Positions 45,766 to 55,691 of a stretch of 64,000 nucleotides of DNA are shown one piece after another (positions within the stretch are counted from its first letter, which is position 1; every line of letters starts with the position of its first letter). Source of the stretch: Microvirga sp. VF16 (lineage in GTDB: Bacteria > Pseudomonadota > Alphaproteobacteria > Rhizobiales > Beijerinckiaceae). The DNA lies in assembly GCF_016864375.1 (NCBI RefSeq), contig NZ_CP069354.1, positions 3,321,501-3,385,500 on the forward strand, given 5' to 3'. A program made the position numbers and the translations under genes. The notes beneath the pieces were generated by a model. It did not search any database. It saw only the letters and a list, made by a program, of their open reading frames with translations, and was not told where the DNA came from.

Positions 45766-47426
45766 CCACGGCTGTCGTCTCCCTGCCGAGCCGCACCAAG
45801 CCTGCGACAGGAGCCCTTCTTGTCGCAGGCGTCGTGCTTGCCACGCTGATGGAGGCGATCGCCAGCACCGTCCTGTCCCTCGGGCGCGGCGATATCATCG
45901 GCGACACCTATGCCACGCCGGATGAGTTCGCCTGGCTGGATGTCGGCTACACCGCTCTCAAGCTGATCGGGTTCATGGCAGCCCCTTGGCTGATGACCCG
46001 GATCAACCCACGCAGCCTGATCATCGGCTCAACCCTCGTCATGGGCGCAGCCTGCGGTATTGCCGCCATCACGGCTCAGTTGGACCTGCTGGTCGCGCTT
46101 CGCACCATACAGGGCTTTTCCGGCGGGATCCTCCTTGTTGGCGGCCAGGCGATCATCTTTCTCGCCTATCCGCGATCCCACCAACCGATCCTGCAGGCCT
46201 TGTTTGCGATGGGCTCGGTCGTGGCTCCCGCGACAATCGCCCCTGCCCTCCAGGGCTGGCTGATTGACACCCACTCCTGGGCATGGATCTTCTTTGGCGT
46301 TGTTCCCGTGGCCCTGGCGGCAGCCGGACTCCTGCTGATCGCCGACGGCCCGATGCCCCTTACGACCGCACGCCGTCCGTTTGATTGGATCGGCCTCTCA
46401 CTGATCTCCGTCACGCTTTTCTGCTTCACCTATGTGCTCAGCCAGGGCAGCCGATGGGACTGGTTCGAGGAACCACGCATTCTGTGGCTGACAATGATCG
46501 GCGCAGCGACTCTGCTGGCATTTCTTGGCCAACAAGTGATGGCCAAAGGACAGGGACTGCTTGATTTTACCTTGTTCCGGTCGGACGACTTTTCTTTCGC
46601 CTTTATCGTCAGCTTTGTTGCCGGCGCCGCCTTGTTCGGAAGCGCGTTCCTGATTCCCTCGTTTGCCGTATCTGTCCTCGCGTTCACACCGACCGACGCC
46701 GGCCAGCTCTTGTTGCCAAGTGGCGCATTGTTCATCGGCGCGCTCCTTATCGCCGCCTTCCTCATCCAGGTCCGTCGCGTTCCTCCGTTCGCAACCGTGC
46801 CCTTCGGGATTCTGATGATCATGGTGGCGATGTGGATGCTGTCCGGCTCGACCAGCGAAAGCGGCGCGGACGACATGATGGCGGCTATTCTGTTGCGCGG
46901 TTTGGGCCTCGGCTTTCTGTTTCTATCGATCACCCTGATCGCTTTCAGCAATCTCAACAGCCGCAATCTCGCATCCGGCATCGGCCTCTTCAATACCGGC
47001 CGCCAGCTTGGCGGTCTTATGGGGGTCGCCGGCCTTCAGACCCTGATCGAGCATAACGTTGCCGCCAATCTCGCGGTGCTCGGCGCCCACGTCACGGCAG
47101 GCGCTCCTGCAATCAGCGACCGGTTGACGACGACGACGGCCATGCTGGCAGCAAAAGGCATGGACGCCGCGGCGGCAGGCCGTGCAGCCATGAGCCTGCT
47201 GGGCAGGTCGGTCATAGGTCAGTCCACCGTGATTGCCTTCGACACGGCATTCAATGCCGTCGCCCTGCTCTTTGTCATCGCCGCGCCCGTGCTGGTGACC
47301 ATCAAGATCGGCCTACACCGGTACGCGAAATCGCACGCTGCGCAATCACCGGAAACGGTTGTGTTACAGCCCCGGCTGCCGGTCAAACAAGAGGCGGAGA
47401 AGATGCCGATTCAGGCGTTCGGCTAA
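45762..47426 (+). CDS. EmrB-type MFS transporter (DHA2, 14 helices)
   Basis: A 554-residue exporter of the DHA2 drug:H+ antiporter family, starting with GALLVAGVVLATLMEAIASTV and continuing through about 14 hydrophobic helices. It works with the fusion protein upstream to export hydrophobic compounds across both membranes. The first loop lacks the exact DHA2 motif D-x-T-x-V-N-V-A, so the substrate range may differ. Confidence 0.9.
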   Translation: MTTAVVSLPSRTKPATGALLVAGVVLATLMEAIASTVLSLGRGDIIGDTYATPDEFAWLDVGYTALKLIGFMAAPWLMTRINPRSLIIGSTLVMGAACGIAAITAQLDLLVALRTIQGFSGGILLVGGQAIIFLAYPRSHQPILQALFAMGSVVAPATIAPALQGWLIDTHSWAWIFFGVVPVALAAAGLLLIADGPMPLTTARRPFDWIGLSLISVTLFCFTYVLSQGSRWDWFEEPRILWLTMIGAATLLAFLGQQVMAKGQGLLDFTLFRSDDFSFAFIVSFVAGAALFGSAFLIPSFAVSVLAFTPTDAGQLLLPSGALFIGALLIAAFLIQVRRVPPFATVPFGILMIMVAMWMLSGSTSESGADDMMAAILLRGLGLGFLFLSITLIAFSNLNSRNLASGIGLFNTGRQLGGLMGVAGLQTLIEHNVAANLAVLGAHVTAGAPAISDRLTTTTAMLAAKGMDAAAAGRAAMSLLGRSVIGQSTVIAFDTAFNAVALLFVIAAPVLVTIKIGLHRYAKSHAAQSPETVVLQPRLPVKQEAEKMPIQAFG

Positions 47427-47523
47427 ATCGGCATAGGCCGACACCAACAACGATCGCCCCATTGCGGGAAGCTCAACTTGCAGCCCTGTGCCCCCTCCAC
47501 GCAGGCTCCCTGAGCATCCCGCC

Positions 47524-47549
47524 GGGCCCTGGCGCCGCTGCCGGGGCCC
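47524..47549. terminator. Possible stem-loop after the pump operon
   Basis: GGGCCC at 47524 and 47544 can pair around a 14-base loop, about 100 bp after the transporter. No T-tract, so weak. Confidence 0.25.
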
Positions 47550-47665
47550 AACATCAATCACGTGACAGGTGTTAGGGATTTAGCATGCTCGGGAACATCC
47601 CTATTGCGGGCGATGGGCGAACCTCTGATCTTCGGAGCATCCTTAAGAAGTGTCAGATCTTTCGC

Positions 47666-48025
47666 ATGAATGGCTGGCGTAACGCATTGGCTGCCGGATG
47701 CCTGGTCATCTTGTTGATTGCTGGTCCCTCTGTCGAGGCTGATGAGTTCGACCCTCTCGTCGTCTATGAAGAGGCGAGCGTTCTGAACGATCAATGGCAG
47801 GCTTGCGCCGCGTCCTTTATCAGGGGACGGCTCCAAACGCGTCAGACGGAAGAGCGGCTAGCGGAGCAAGCGCTTGATCGATGCCGTGCCAGAGAGGGCA
47901 GTCTAAACCGCTTCCTGACCGACAGAATTGGAGGGAAGAGCGCCAGCAATGTTATGGCGCTCATGCGCGAGAAGTGCCGATCCGGCTTGATTGCTGCTTT
48001 GGCCGAGCTGAGAAAACGCGATTAG
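47666..48025 (+). CDS. Hypothetical secreted protein
   Basis: The 119-residue product begins MNGWRNALAAGCLVILLIAG with a likely signal peptide ending near VEA. The mature part has four Cys (AACA, RCR, KCR types) spaced for possible disulfides. No family recognised. An upstream ATG at 47585 would put the signal internally, so 47666 is preferred. Confidence 0.5.
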   Translation: MNGWRNALAAGCLVILLIAGPSVEADEFDPLVVYEEASVLNDQWQACAASFIRGRLQTRQTEERLAEQALDRCRAREGSLNRFLTDRIGGKSASNVMALMREKCRSGLIAALAELRKRD

Positions 48026-48148
48026 GCCTGCTCGGCTGTCCGCTTGAGAGCATGAAGAAGTGTGGGTCAGTTTGATAACCGGTTGGCTGCACAAGATCTC
48101 CAGCTAGACGAAACAAAGCTGCGAGAAATCCTCACTGGGCCCGTCACG

Positions 48149-48736
48149 CTAACTCCCCGCTTGCCACCGGTTGATGGCCTCAATGGGATAGATCAGCATG
48201 ATGATGTTGAGGATGAGGTTGTCTCGGATCCAGTATCCGACGATCAGCTCCATGAGCAGAGCGATCACTACCGTCAGCGAGACAGGCCAGATCCGGGCAA
48301 GCCAGAATCCGGCGATCATGGCGCTGACATCCATGACCGAGTTGATAACGCTGTCGCCATAATAGTTGAGAGCGATATTCGTTGCACGGTAGCGGTCAAT
48401 GACCATGTTCGTGTTCTCAGCGACCTCCCACGCGCATTCGACGCCGAGAGCCAGCAGGAACGCCACACCCAGCGCCAGCGGCCGCCCTCGCACGAATCCG
48501 ACGAGCCATGTGCCGCAATAGAACAGGAAGCCGTGGATAATATGGGACGGGGTGTACCAATCAGTCAGGTGCTGGGAACTGCCAGAATCCTTGACCGTCC
48601 CGTGCCAGAGCTCGACCGTGCCGCAGGTGCAGATCGCCGTTTGGCCCATGGCGAGTAGGACGGCAACTGTCAGCGCGATCAGACACAGGGCAAGAGCGAC
48701 ATAGAGCACGGTGCGCACGCCAGCCGGCCTGTCCAC
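48149..48736 (-). CDS. UPF0314 / DUF2585 membrane protein
   Basis: 195 residues with about four to five helices and the family segments ELWHGTVKDSGSSQHLTDWY and HIIHGFLFYCGTWLV, followed by NTNMVIDRYR and GDSVINSVMD. Members occur in Alphaproteobacteria and have no known function. The start is a GTG at 48736. Confidence 0.82.
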   Translation of the reverse strand: MDRPAGVRTVLYVALALCLIALTVAVLLAMGQTAICTCGTVELWHGTVKDSGSSQHLTDWYTPSHIIHGFLFYCGTWLVGFVRGRPLALGVAFLLALGVECAWEVAENTNMVIDRYRATNIALNYYGDSVINSVMDVSAMIAGFWLARIWPVSLTVVIALLMELIVGYWIRDNLILNIIMLIYPIEAINRWQAGS

Positions 48737-48832
48737 CCTTGGTGCTGGGGCGGAGTGCAGGCATTCTCTGTTCCTTGCAACGACGTCATCTTGTCCTGAC
48801 CCAACTTTAAGAGTGCTGATCGGATTGGCTGC

Positions 48833-49966
48833 TTACCGGTCGACCGGCTCTAACGTCGAGGTCGCGGCCTTGAACACGAATACGCCGGGTCCAGCGTAGC
48901 GCTTCCCCAACGGGTCTTCGATTTGCGCCTGAAATTTTGAGTAGAGCGCTACCATCGCGGTGAAGCGAGCATGCCTGAAGCTGTCGGACGTCGTCAGTTC
49001 CGAGATGTCGACAACGCGGGCGCCGTATCGCTTAGCCGCAGCCTGAACCCACGGATCGTGGACATCGTCGGCGCCGACACGCCGGCCTCCGGTGATGATG
49101 CGAGACAGGTTTAGAGCGCTGTCATCGCTCGATACCAGCAGCGTGAGCGGACGAGGAAGTCGACCGATGATCTCGAGCTGGCGAACCATGTCGACGACGT
49201 CGATATCAGGAGCAGCCAACACGACGTTTGAAAACTTCTCAAACACCGCTCGACGACGCTCCCGGCTCATTTTGGCCAGCGTCTCCATCGTGAGCCATCC
49301 TCCCATGCTGTGAGCAAGCACCACGACCCGTGCGCGCGACCGCGCAGCCAGAATGTCGATGGTCCTCGCAAGGCCGTCGGTCGATGCTGCGGCCGCCGCT
49401 CTGTCCGCACTATAGCTAAGTGTCCTTCCCTTGGACGGCCAAGCGAACAGCACTGCGACCCGGTTATCGTGGGCATCCGCGGTGATCTGGGCGAGCCGAT
49501 AAACTGTTTCCTGAAAGCTATTATTGTATCCGTGAACGAAAAGCCGAATGGACCGTCCGTCGCCCTCTGCGCTGGCCATGCCGGCTCGGAACTCGGCCTC
49601 CGACAGACGCGCCGCTTCGACGGTGACGAAATCAGTGGCCGGATCAGGCGGGTCACTTGGCCACTCGATCACATCGGTTCGATGTGTCGGTGGGATCGAG
49701 ATCACGTACCGGGCGAAGCGAAGTGTCTGCGAGTGACCGCTAGTGAATGCAGTTCCCGATCCGGGCTCTGGCGTTCGCAGCGTCGCGACAAAGATGGTGA
49801 CGTTCCTGTTCCCACGCTCCGCTCTTGCCGGCTGCAGGAGTTCGGATCCAGGCCGTCCGACACACGCGCCGAGCGCAACGACGAGCGTGACGACCAGGAC
49901 CCAGCAAACTGCGGAGGCTGGCCAGGCTCCAGTCACATGCCTCGTCCGTGCTCCATAGGAAACCAA
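48833..49966 (-). CDS. DUF900-type alpha/beta hydrolase lipoprotein
   Basis: A 377-residue protein with a lipobox (VALGAC) near residue 35 and an esterase-like domain. The oxyanion region is LFVHGYNNSFQET, the nucleophile elbow is LAHSMGGWLTMETL, and an Asp lies in APDIDVVD. It is likely anchored in the envelope. Substrate unknown. Confidence 0.85.
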   Translation of the reverse strand: MVSYGARTRHVTGAWPASAVCWVLVVTLVVALGACVGRPGSELLQPARAERGNRNVTIFVATLRTPEPGSGTAFTSGHSQTLRFARYVISIPPTHRTDVIEWPSDPPDPATDFVTVEAARLSEAEFRAGMASAEGDGRSIRLFVHGYNNSFQETVYRLAQITADAHDNRVAVLFAWPSKGRTLSYSADRAAAAASTDGLARTIDILAARSRARVVVLAHSMGGWLTMETLAKMSRERRRAVFEKFSNVVLAAPDIDVVDMVRQLEIIGRLPRPLTLLVSSDDSALNLSRIITGGRRVGADDVHDPWVQAAAKRYGARVVDISELTTSDSFRHARFTAMVALYSKFQAQIEDPLGKRYAGPGVFVFKAATSTLEPVDR

Positions 49967-50488
49967 CTACCGGTCCTCCCAATGGCATTTCGTATGGAAT
50001 GCCCCAAGCCAATCGCGTGGTCATCGATTGTCGAACTTCAACTCGGCGTAGAACGTGTTGCTGAGGGTAAAGAGCGAGTTGAGTTCGCTAGTGCGTGATA
50101 TCTAGAAGCAGGCACGTTCCTTGTTCGATGCCAGCTAGGGTGCACCATTAATATTGTGGGGCATTTGGAACTCCTTGCACAGTGTCCGATTGCGTCGGAG
50201 TGACTGCCGCTCATGCGGTTCGTCGTTCCGGTAATCATCTATCCATATCGGACAGCGATCGGCTATCTACCGAAAAGGTGGTTTCTCCTATGCCAAAGCA
50301 CGGTATGCCCCTAGCGCTTGGATACCCATCTCCACCACTGCATCTAGCCACCCTAGGCCTTCGCATAGCCCAACAGGTGCCTGTGTAGAATAGGCGGGTG
50401 CGCCGCACTGCCCCATTCTTCTCACACCCGCCACCCCGGCCCAGATGGGGAGAGGTGGTCCGGTATCGGACCGGATAAGGAGATCAAG
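49967..50488. other. About 520 bp without a recognised gene
   Basis: On the minus strand near 50027-50100 a 25-codon fragment reads like a beta-barrel C terminus (TLSNTFYAELKFDN) but has a stop just upstream. Nothing else was seen. Confidence 0.35.
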
Positions 50489-50860
50489 ATGAGAAATGAA
50501 GGACCAAGTAAGGGGTTGGAGTGGACTAACCTGCTTCTCGGCATAGGTTTGGCCTGCGCAGGATTCGTGCTCGCCGAGCTACCTGCCGCCGCTTGGAATG
50601 CCGGGATCGTCGGCACGCTGATCGGGTGCTGCTCCGCTGCCGCGCTCTACCGCTATGGGGATTGGGCCGAATGGTCCAACCTCATCCTGGGCTGCTGGGC
50701 GGTGATCGCTCCATTCCTTCTTGGTTTCGGATCGGTGCAGACGCCGATGTGGACGCACGTCCTGATTGGGCTTTGCATCGTGACGATCGCCACCATGCAG
50801 CTTCTGGCCAGTCACAGGATGCAGGTGCCTTCGAGCACCAAGTCCGCCGCCTCGAGATAA
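50489..50860 (+). CDS. SPW-repeat membrane protein
   Basis: The 123 residues hold four hydrophobic helices in two similar halves (EWTNLLLGIGLACAGFVLAE and EWSNLILGCWAVIAPFLLGF), the SPW-repeat pattern. Function of the family is unknown. An AAGGAGAT ribosome site precedes the ATG. Confidence 0.82.
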   Translation: MRNEGPSKGLEWTNLLLGIGLACAGFVLAELPAAAWNAGIVGTLIGCCSAAALYRYGDWAEWSNLILGCWAVIAPFLLGFGSVQTPMWTHVLIGLCIVTIATMQLLASHRMQVPSSTKSAASR

Positions 50861-51301
50861 TGTCAAAGTGCCAAACACCCAGGGGGCGGACGCGGATTGG
50901 CTTCCGCGACTGTTCCTCGAATGCTTCGGCCACGATCCAGGATTACCGCATGTCTAAGGCGTTAGAGGAACAGATCATGAGGTCCACGAGCTTCCAGCCG
51001 ATGCTGGCCGCCCCCATCACATAACTCGTGATGAGGCGCGATAACATCGACGCGGACGATGTGCAGCGCGTCATTCTTGAGGCTCTTCTGGCACCTCGAC
51101 CACAAGATCTGTACCGGATCAAACTTTCACGTTCCAGCTGCTCGACGAATGTTCGCTCTTAAGTACCGAAGCGAACCGAGCGCTTACGTCTTAGCCGTGC
51201 CAAAAACCGGCACTCCTTGCGACCATTCCGGCGAGGAATATCGGTTCGATCACCAAAGCCCTCGAGGGGTCATGCCTCTCTCTTAGATGAGGGGGCAGAC
51301 G
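50861..51301. other. About 440 bp without a recognised gene
   Basis: Short open frames only. No repeat, RNA gene or clear box was seen. It includes the region downstream of the ABC transporter operon. Confidence 0.35.
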
Positions 51302-52108
51302 TCAGTGACTCTGGATAAAACGGCTGAGGAAGAGGCGCGTGCGCGGATGAGACGGGTTCGACAGCACCACCTCCGGTGGGCCCTGCTCGACCACTACGCC
51401 CCCATCCATGAACACGACGCGGTCCGCAGCCTCCCGGGCGAAGCCGATCTCATGCGTCACCACGATCATGGTAAGGCCCTGCTCGGCTAGATCCCGCATC
51501 GTCGCCAGGACTTCGCCGACGAGCTCGGGATCGAGCGCCGAGGTCGGCTCGTCGAACAGCATCAGCTTCGGGCGGATCGCCAAGGCGCGGGCGATGGCGA
51601 CGCGCTGCTGCTGGCCACCCGAGAGTTGGCGCGGATAAGCGTTCGCCTTATCGGTGAGACCAATCCTCCTGAGCAACTCCATGGCATAGGCCTCAGCCTC
51701 CCGGCGGCTCTGCTTGTGCACACCGACCGGAGCTTCGATGATGTTCTCCAGCGCCGTCATGTGGGGATAAAGGTTGAACTGCTGGAACACCATGCCGATC
51801 TTGCGGCGCTGCATCGCAATCGCTCGGTCGGAGAGCTTGTGCAGCCGTTCCTTCCGGAGTTCATAGCCGATCTGTTCGTCATCAACTTCGATCGAACCGC
51901 GGTTGATGGCTTCAAGATGGTTGATGCAGCGCAGGAAGGTGGACTTGCCCGACCCAGAGGGGCCGAGGATCACCACGACCTCCCCCGGCATCACATCGAG
52001 ATCGATGCCCTTCAAAACCTCGTTCTCGCCGAACGACTTGTGGACATTGCGGGCCCGGACCAGAGGCTCACCGGCTGCGGGCACGATCATCTTGGCAACG
52101 GCGGTCAT
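51302..52108 (-). CDS. Polar amino-acid ABC transporter, ATPase
   Basis: 268 residues with Walker [11 protein letters not shown], signature [14 protein letters not shown] and Walker [14 protein letters not shown], of the GlnQ/HisP type. The ATG at 52108 is chosen; a longer frame upstream runs through the permease gene in a different frame and is not real. It overlaps the permease by 4 bp. Confidence 0.95.
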   Translation of the reverse strand: MTAVAKMIVPAAGEPLVRARNVHKSFGENEVLKGIDLDVMPGEVVVILGPSGSGKSTFLRCINHLEAINRGSIEVDDEQIGYELRKERLHKLSDRAIAMQRRKIGMVFQQFNLYPHMTALENIIEAPVGVHKQSRREAEAYAMELLRRIGLTDKANAYPRQLSGGQQQRVAIARALAIRPKLMLFDEPTSALDPELVGEVLATMRDLAEQGLTMIVVTHEIGFAREAADRVVFMDGGVVVEQGPPEVVLSNPSHPRTRLFLSRFIQSH

Positions 52109-52854
52109 GCCGGCTCCTCCACTCGGATGGCGGTACGGACATTGGCGTCGGAGGCACCCCGCTCGCCACGGGCGTAGTAGCGCTCTATGAAGCCCTGTCC
52201 GACATTGAGGAGGGACGTGATGACTAAATACCAGATCACCGCAACCATCAGCATCGGGATGACCTCGAAGGTCCGGTTGTAGACCGCCTGCACTGAGTAG
52301 AGCAGATCCGACATGGCGATGACGCTGACGAGCGACGTCGCCTTGATCATGCTGATGAGTTGGTTGCCGGTCGGCGGAATGATGGAGCGCATCGCCTGTG
52401 GGATGATGATGCGCCGCAGGGCGCGACTGCGAGTCATGCCGAAGGCATCCGTCGCCTCCACTTGTCCCTTGTCGACGGAGAGCAGGCCGCCGCGGATGAT
52501 CTCGGCCATATAGGCCGCCTCGTTGAGCGACAGACCCGCCAGCGAGCTGAACAGCGTGTCGTTGGACATGCGGGCGATGGCGAGGATCAGGCCGATGGCG
52601 GTGCCGATGATCATCGCCACCACCGTGAGACCGAGCGTCACCGACAGTCCTTTCAGGATCGAATCCGCCGTGAACCACTCCGCCACGATGGGCCAGCCGA
52701 AGTTCTCGTTCCGGGCGACAATCCAGGCGAAGTTCGCCGCTACGATCAGCACAACGAGCCAGAGGAGCCAGCGGCCCCATTCAATCGGCCGATGCGCATT
52801 GGCGACATCCCGGAGTTCGATAGGAGGATTGATGGTGCGCTCGGTCATGTCCAT
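52105..52854 (-). CDS. Polar amino-acid ABC transporter, permease
   Basis: A HisM-type permease of about 249 residues with five helices and the EAA loop [23 protein letters not shown]. The start codon overlaps the stop of the binding-protein gene by one base. It imports an amino-acid-like compound with the ATPase and binding protein. Confidence 0.93.
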   Translation of the reverse strand: MDMTERTINPPIELRDVANAHRPIEWGRWLLWLVVLIVAANFAWIVARNENFGWPIVAEWFTADSILKGLSVTLGLTVVAMIIGTAIGLILAIARMSNDTLFSSLAGLSLNEAAYMAEIIRGGLLSVDKGQVEATDAFGMTRSRALRRIIIPQAMRSIIPPTGNQLISMIKATSLVSVIAMSDLLYSVQAVYNRTFEVIPMLMVAVIWYLVITSLLNVGQGFIERYYARGERGASDANVRTAIRVEEPA

Positions 52855-53747
52855 CACTTCTTCGCCAGATTGATGCCGGGCTCAGCGATCATGTTGTTCT
52901 CGAGGCCCCACTTCTTCATGATCTGGGCATAGGTGCCGTTCTTCATCAGTTCCTTGATGGCACCGAGGAGCACTTCGCTGAGCGGCGAATCCTTCGGCGC
53001 GACGGCACCCTGGAACAGGTCATCGAAACCATTGGACTTGCCAACGCCCGCGAGTTCGAGCTCGCCGTTGGACTGCTGAACGAAATAGGTCAGCGGCGCT
53101 TGTGAGGAGAAGAAGGCGTCGGCGCGCTTCGAACGGACCGCCAGGATCGAGGTCGGCTGGTCGGTGTAGGATTGGACCTCAAGCGTTGGCTTGCCTTCCG
53201 CCGTGCACTTCTCGGCCTGCGCCTTGATCACCTTTTCAGCCGAGCCGCCCGCCTGCACGGCGATGCGGGAGCCGCAGGCGTCGTCGAGGGAGTTGATTTT
53301 CTTCGGATTTCCCTTGTGAACGGCGAATACGACGTATTCCTGCACCCAATCGACGAAGTCGTTCGCCTCTTGGCGGGACTTGAAATCGCCGACCGGGCCC
53401 ATCGCGAATTGATAGCGACCGGACTTGATGCCGCTGAGCAGGGCCGAGAGGCCGCTGACAGTAGCATGCTCGATCTTGACACCAAGCAGCTGACCAATGG
53501 CATCGGTCATTTCAGCGCTGGCGCCCGTCATGGAGCGGGTGTCGGTGACGATCTCGTAGGGAGGAAATGAACCGCTATTGACCGAGGTCAGCTTGTTTGC
53601 GGTCTTGATCTCTTCCGGCAGCTTGGCGCGCAGTGCCTCGTTGACCTTCTGCTCGGGAATCGCGCCGGTCGGCGCACTCTGGGCGAAGGCCGGGGCGGAG
53701 ATCATCACGGCGACCGCCGCGGCGCACAGGACGTTGTGAATATTCAT
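52854..53747 (-). CDS. Family 3 periplasmic solute-binding protein
   Basis: A 297-residue binding protein with a signal peptide (MNIHNVLCAAAVAVMISAPAFA) and the amino-acid-binding domain (SFPPYEIVTDTRSMTGASAEMTDA, VAVQAGG-like IAVQAGGSAEKVI). It supplies the adjacent ABC transporter. The ligand cannot be told from sequence. Confidence 0.93.
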   Translation of the reverse strand: MNIHNVLCAAAVAVMISAPAFAQSAPTGAIPEQKVNEALRAKLPEEIKTANKLTSVNSGSFPPYEIVTDTRSMTGASAEMTDAIGQLLGVKIEHATVSGLSALLSGIKSGRYQFAMGPVGDFKSRQEANDFVDWVQEYVVFAVHKGNPKKINSLDDACGSRIAVQAGGSAEKVIKAQAEKCTAEGKPTLEVQSYTDQPTSILAVRSKRADAFFSSQAPLTYFVQQSNGELELAGVGKSNGFDDLFQGAVAPKDSPLSEVLLGAIKELMKNGTYAQIMKKWGLENNMIAEPGINLAKK

Positions 53748-53775
53748 GTCTTCGTTCCCTTTCTAGTTTATTGAT

Positions 53776-54594
53776 TCAGGCAGCTTGTGTTTGAGACTGC
53801 TCGGCGCGGGCGAGTTCCGGCCGCGCGAAACGTCGGTTGGCAAGAACCGGCAGCACGGCGCGCGCATGAGCGATGCGTGTGGGATCTATCTCAGCGAAGA
53901 GAAGCGTGGGCGTCTCCCCGGCGCGGACGGTTGCCACGCCGAGCGGATCTACCACCATGCTCGCGCCGATGTTGCGCTCACCGCATTCGCCGACGGCCAC
54001 GACGTAACAGGTATTCTCGAGCGCGCGCGCCGTCACCATCACCTCCCAGTGCGCTTCCTTGCCGAGCCCACGCACCCAGGCCGCCGGCAGCACGATCACG
54101 TCGGCACCGTCCACGGCGAGGCGGCGCGACAACTCGGGGAAGCGCAGGTCGTAGCAGGTCATCATGCCGACCTTGAGACCGGCGATCTCGATGATTTCCG
54201 GAATCTCCTCGCCTGGCTGAACATTGGTCGATTCCTTGGCCGAGAAGGCATCGTAGAGATGCAGCTTGCGGTACTGAGAAACGATTTCCCTGTTGCGCAC
54301 GGTGACGAGCACATTGAAGACGCGCCCTGCGCCAGACGGCACGTGGATGCAGGTCATCATCGTGAGGTTCGAGCCGCGACTGGCTTCCAGCACCTGCGTC
54401 ATGAACGGACCGTCAAGCGGTTGTGCGGTCTTCAGCACGATGTCGGGATCGGCGATGTCACGCGCCAGAATGCCCTCGGGCAGGACGAGAAGATCGGCCC
54501 CGCCGGCCTCCGCCTGTTTCATGAGCCGGAGGCAGGTCTCGGCATTGTCCTGCCATTCGCGGCTGACGGCGAACTGACCAAGGGCGACTTTCAT
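53776..54594 (-). CDS. Nitrilase-superfamily carbon-nitrogen hydrolase
   Basis: 272 residues with the complete Glu-Lys-Cys triad: Glu in VLPEGILARD, Lys in YRKLHLYDAF, and Cys in GMMTCYDLRFPEL. This matches amidase or omega-amidase-like branches rather than a true nitrilase, by sequence pattern. It lies in the same operon as the amino-acid transporter and would hydrolyse an amide or nitrile of the imported compound. It overlaps the gene upstream by 4 bp. Confidence 0.92.
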   Translation of the reverse strand: MKVALGQFAVSREWQDNAETCLRLMKQAEAGGADLLVLPEGILARDIADPDIVLKTAQPLDGPFMTQVLEASRGSNLTMMTCIHVPSGAGRVFNVLVTVRNREIVSQYRKLHLYDAFSAKESTNVQPGEEIPEIIEIAGLKVGMMTCYDLRFPELSRRLAVDGADVIVLPAAWVRGLGKEAHWEVMVTARALENTCYVVAVGECGERNIGASMVVDPLGVATVRAGETPTLLFAEIDPTRIAHARAVLPVLANRRFARPELARAEQSQTQAA

Positions 54595-55565
54595 GCGGGC
54601 TCTCCTACGAGATGAGGAACGGCCGGAAATAAATCGTCCGGCGTCAGATCGGTATCAGCGAGGCCCTGGCTGCGAACCTCGGCGAGAAAATCGGCAATCA
54701 TCTTGCGGTTGGCCTCCAGGCCGCTGACGTTCCAGTCGGTCGGCAGATCACGTCCACAGCGGCCGAATTCTTCGATGATCCATGGTGTCGTGTCTGCGTA
54801 TTTGCGGCGCTTTTCCAGCCACACGCGCTGAGACTCGTCGAGGAGGTCGCTCAGTTCCTGCGGCAGCCAGGGATGCTCTGCCGCGAGCGCAGCCTTGATA
54901 CCGAGAATGTGGATGCCGGGAATGTAACCAACGGCATTGAAGTATGCGAGTTCCGCTCCGTGCAGGTCCGCCAGAAGGTGGCGGAATTTCGAGCCACGGT
55001 TGAAGAAACCAGGCGGCATGAACGGCGTAAAGACCGCGTCGAGTTCGCCGCTCTCCAGGAGGTCGAGCATGGGCCGTTCGCCCGGCACCGCCTCGATCCT
55101 GCCGGGCCGCGCGTAGGGGCCGAGCCGGTCGACGATGGGATGCGCCTCCGAGAGGCGGCCCGCATACCAGCGCACGTCCTCGATTCCGACGCCAGCATAT
55201 GCAAGGGCCGCCCGCGTCCAGGTATTACCCGAGTCCTGCCAACCGGTGACGCCGATGCGCCCACCTTTGAGCTCCTCCAACCGCGTCAGCGGGCTGGTGC
55301 GGGCAGTGATGATGCAGCGATGGCGGAACCCACGCATGAGGAAGTTCGGCACGCCGAAGACAGCCGTGTCGCCGCGAGCACGCCCGGTCGTGTAGCGACT
55401 GAAGGAGATCTCGCTCGCATCATATCGTGGATCGTTGGCGAAATCCTCCGGCAGGGTAGCGACCCGATCCACTCGCACATCGAGGCGCTCGGACCGGACA
55501 TCGCCCAGCACCAGCGGCGTCATGTAGTCCCAATCGCGCAGAGCCAGACAGACAGTGATCTTCAC
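54591..55565 (-). CDS. Solute-binding-like protein related to 4,5-dihydroxyphthalate decarboxylase
   Basis: 324 residues starting MKITVCLALRDWDYMTPLVLG. The fold signs (VFGVPNFLMRGFRH, LEELKGGRIGVTGWQDSG) match a periplasmic-binding-like family that includes proteins annotated as 4,5-dihydroxyphthalate decarboxylase. There is no signal peptide, which favours a cytoplasmic enzyme or sensor. First gene of the operon, divergent from the MocR regulator. Confidence 0.75.
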   Translation of the reverse strand: MKITVCLALRDWDYMTPLVLGDVRSERLDVRVDRVATLPEDFANDPRYDASEISFSRYTTGRARGDTAVFGVPNFLMRGFRHRCIITARTSPLTRLEELKGGRIGVTGWQDSGNTWTRAALAYAGVGIEDVRWYAGRLSEAHPIVDRLGPYARPGRIEAVPGERPMLDLLESGELDAVFTPFMPPGFFNRGSKFRHLLADLHGAELAYFNAVGYIPGIHILGIKAALAAEHPWLPQELSDLLDESQRVWLEKRRKYADTTPWIIEEFGRCGRDLPTDWNVSGLEANRKMIADFLAEVRSQGLADTDLTPDDLFPAVPHLVGEPA

Positions 55566-55660
55566 AGCATTCTCCAGCCGTTCGCCAGCAGAACGTCGCC
55601 GCCGGACAAATGTTTGCCTGGAAAGAAAATTAAATGTTCAATTCGCCTGATCAATAATTA

Positions 55661-55678
55661 TTATGTTACTGAACATAA
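55661..55678. promoter_or_regulatory. Candidate MocR operator (inverted repeat)
   Basis: TTATGTT-N4-AACATAA is a perfect 7-bp inverted repeat in the divergent spacer, ending 13 bp before the regulator start. A related half (ATGTTCA) lies at 55634-55640. It is very A+T-rich against the surroundings. Confidence 0.45.
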
Positions 55679-55691
55679 AAAGACGAACCAC

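Noticed and set aside
50027-50100. 25-codon fragment like a beta-barrel C terminus (minus strand)
   Set aside because: A stop lies directly upstream and no further similarity follows; too short to call a pseudogene.
52109-52780. Upstream extension of the ABC ATPase frame
   Set aside because: It lies in another frame of the permease gene and has no domain; the ATPase domain begins just after 52108.
54873-55691. Upstream extension of the MocR frame
   Set aside because: It overlaps the divergent gene in antisense and the intergenic region; the GntR domain starts right after the ATG at 55692.
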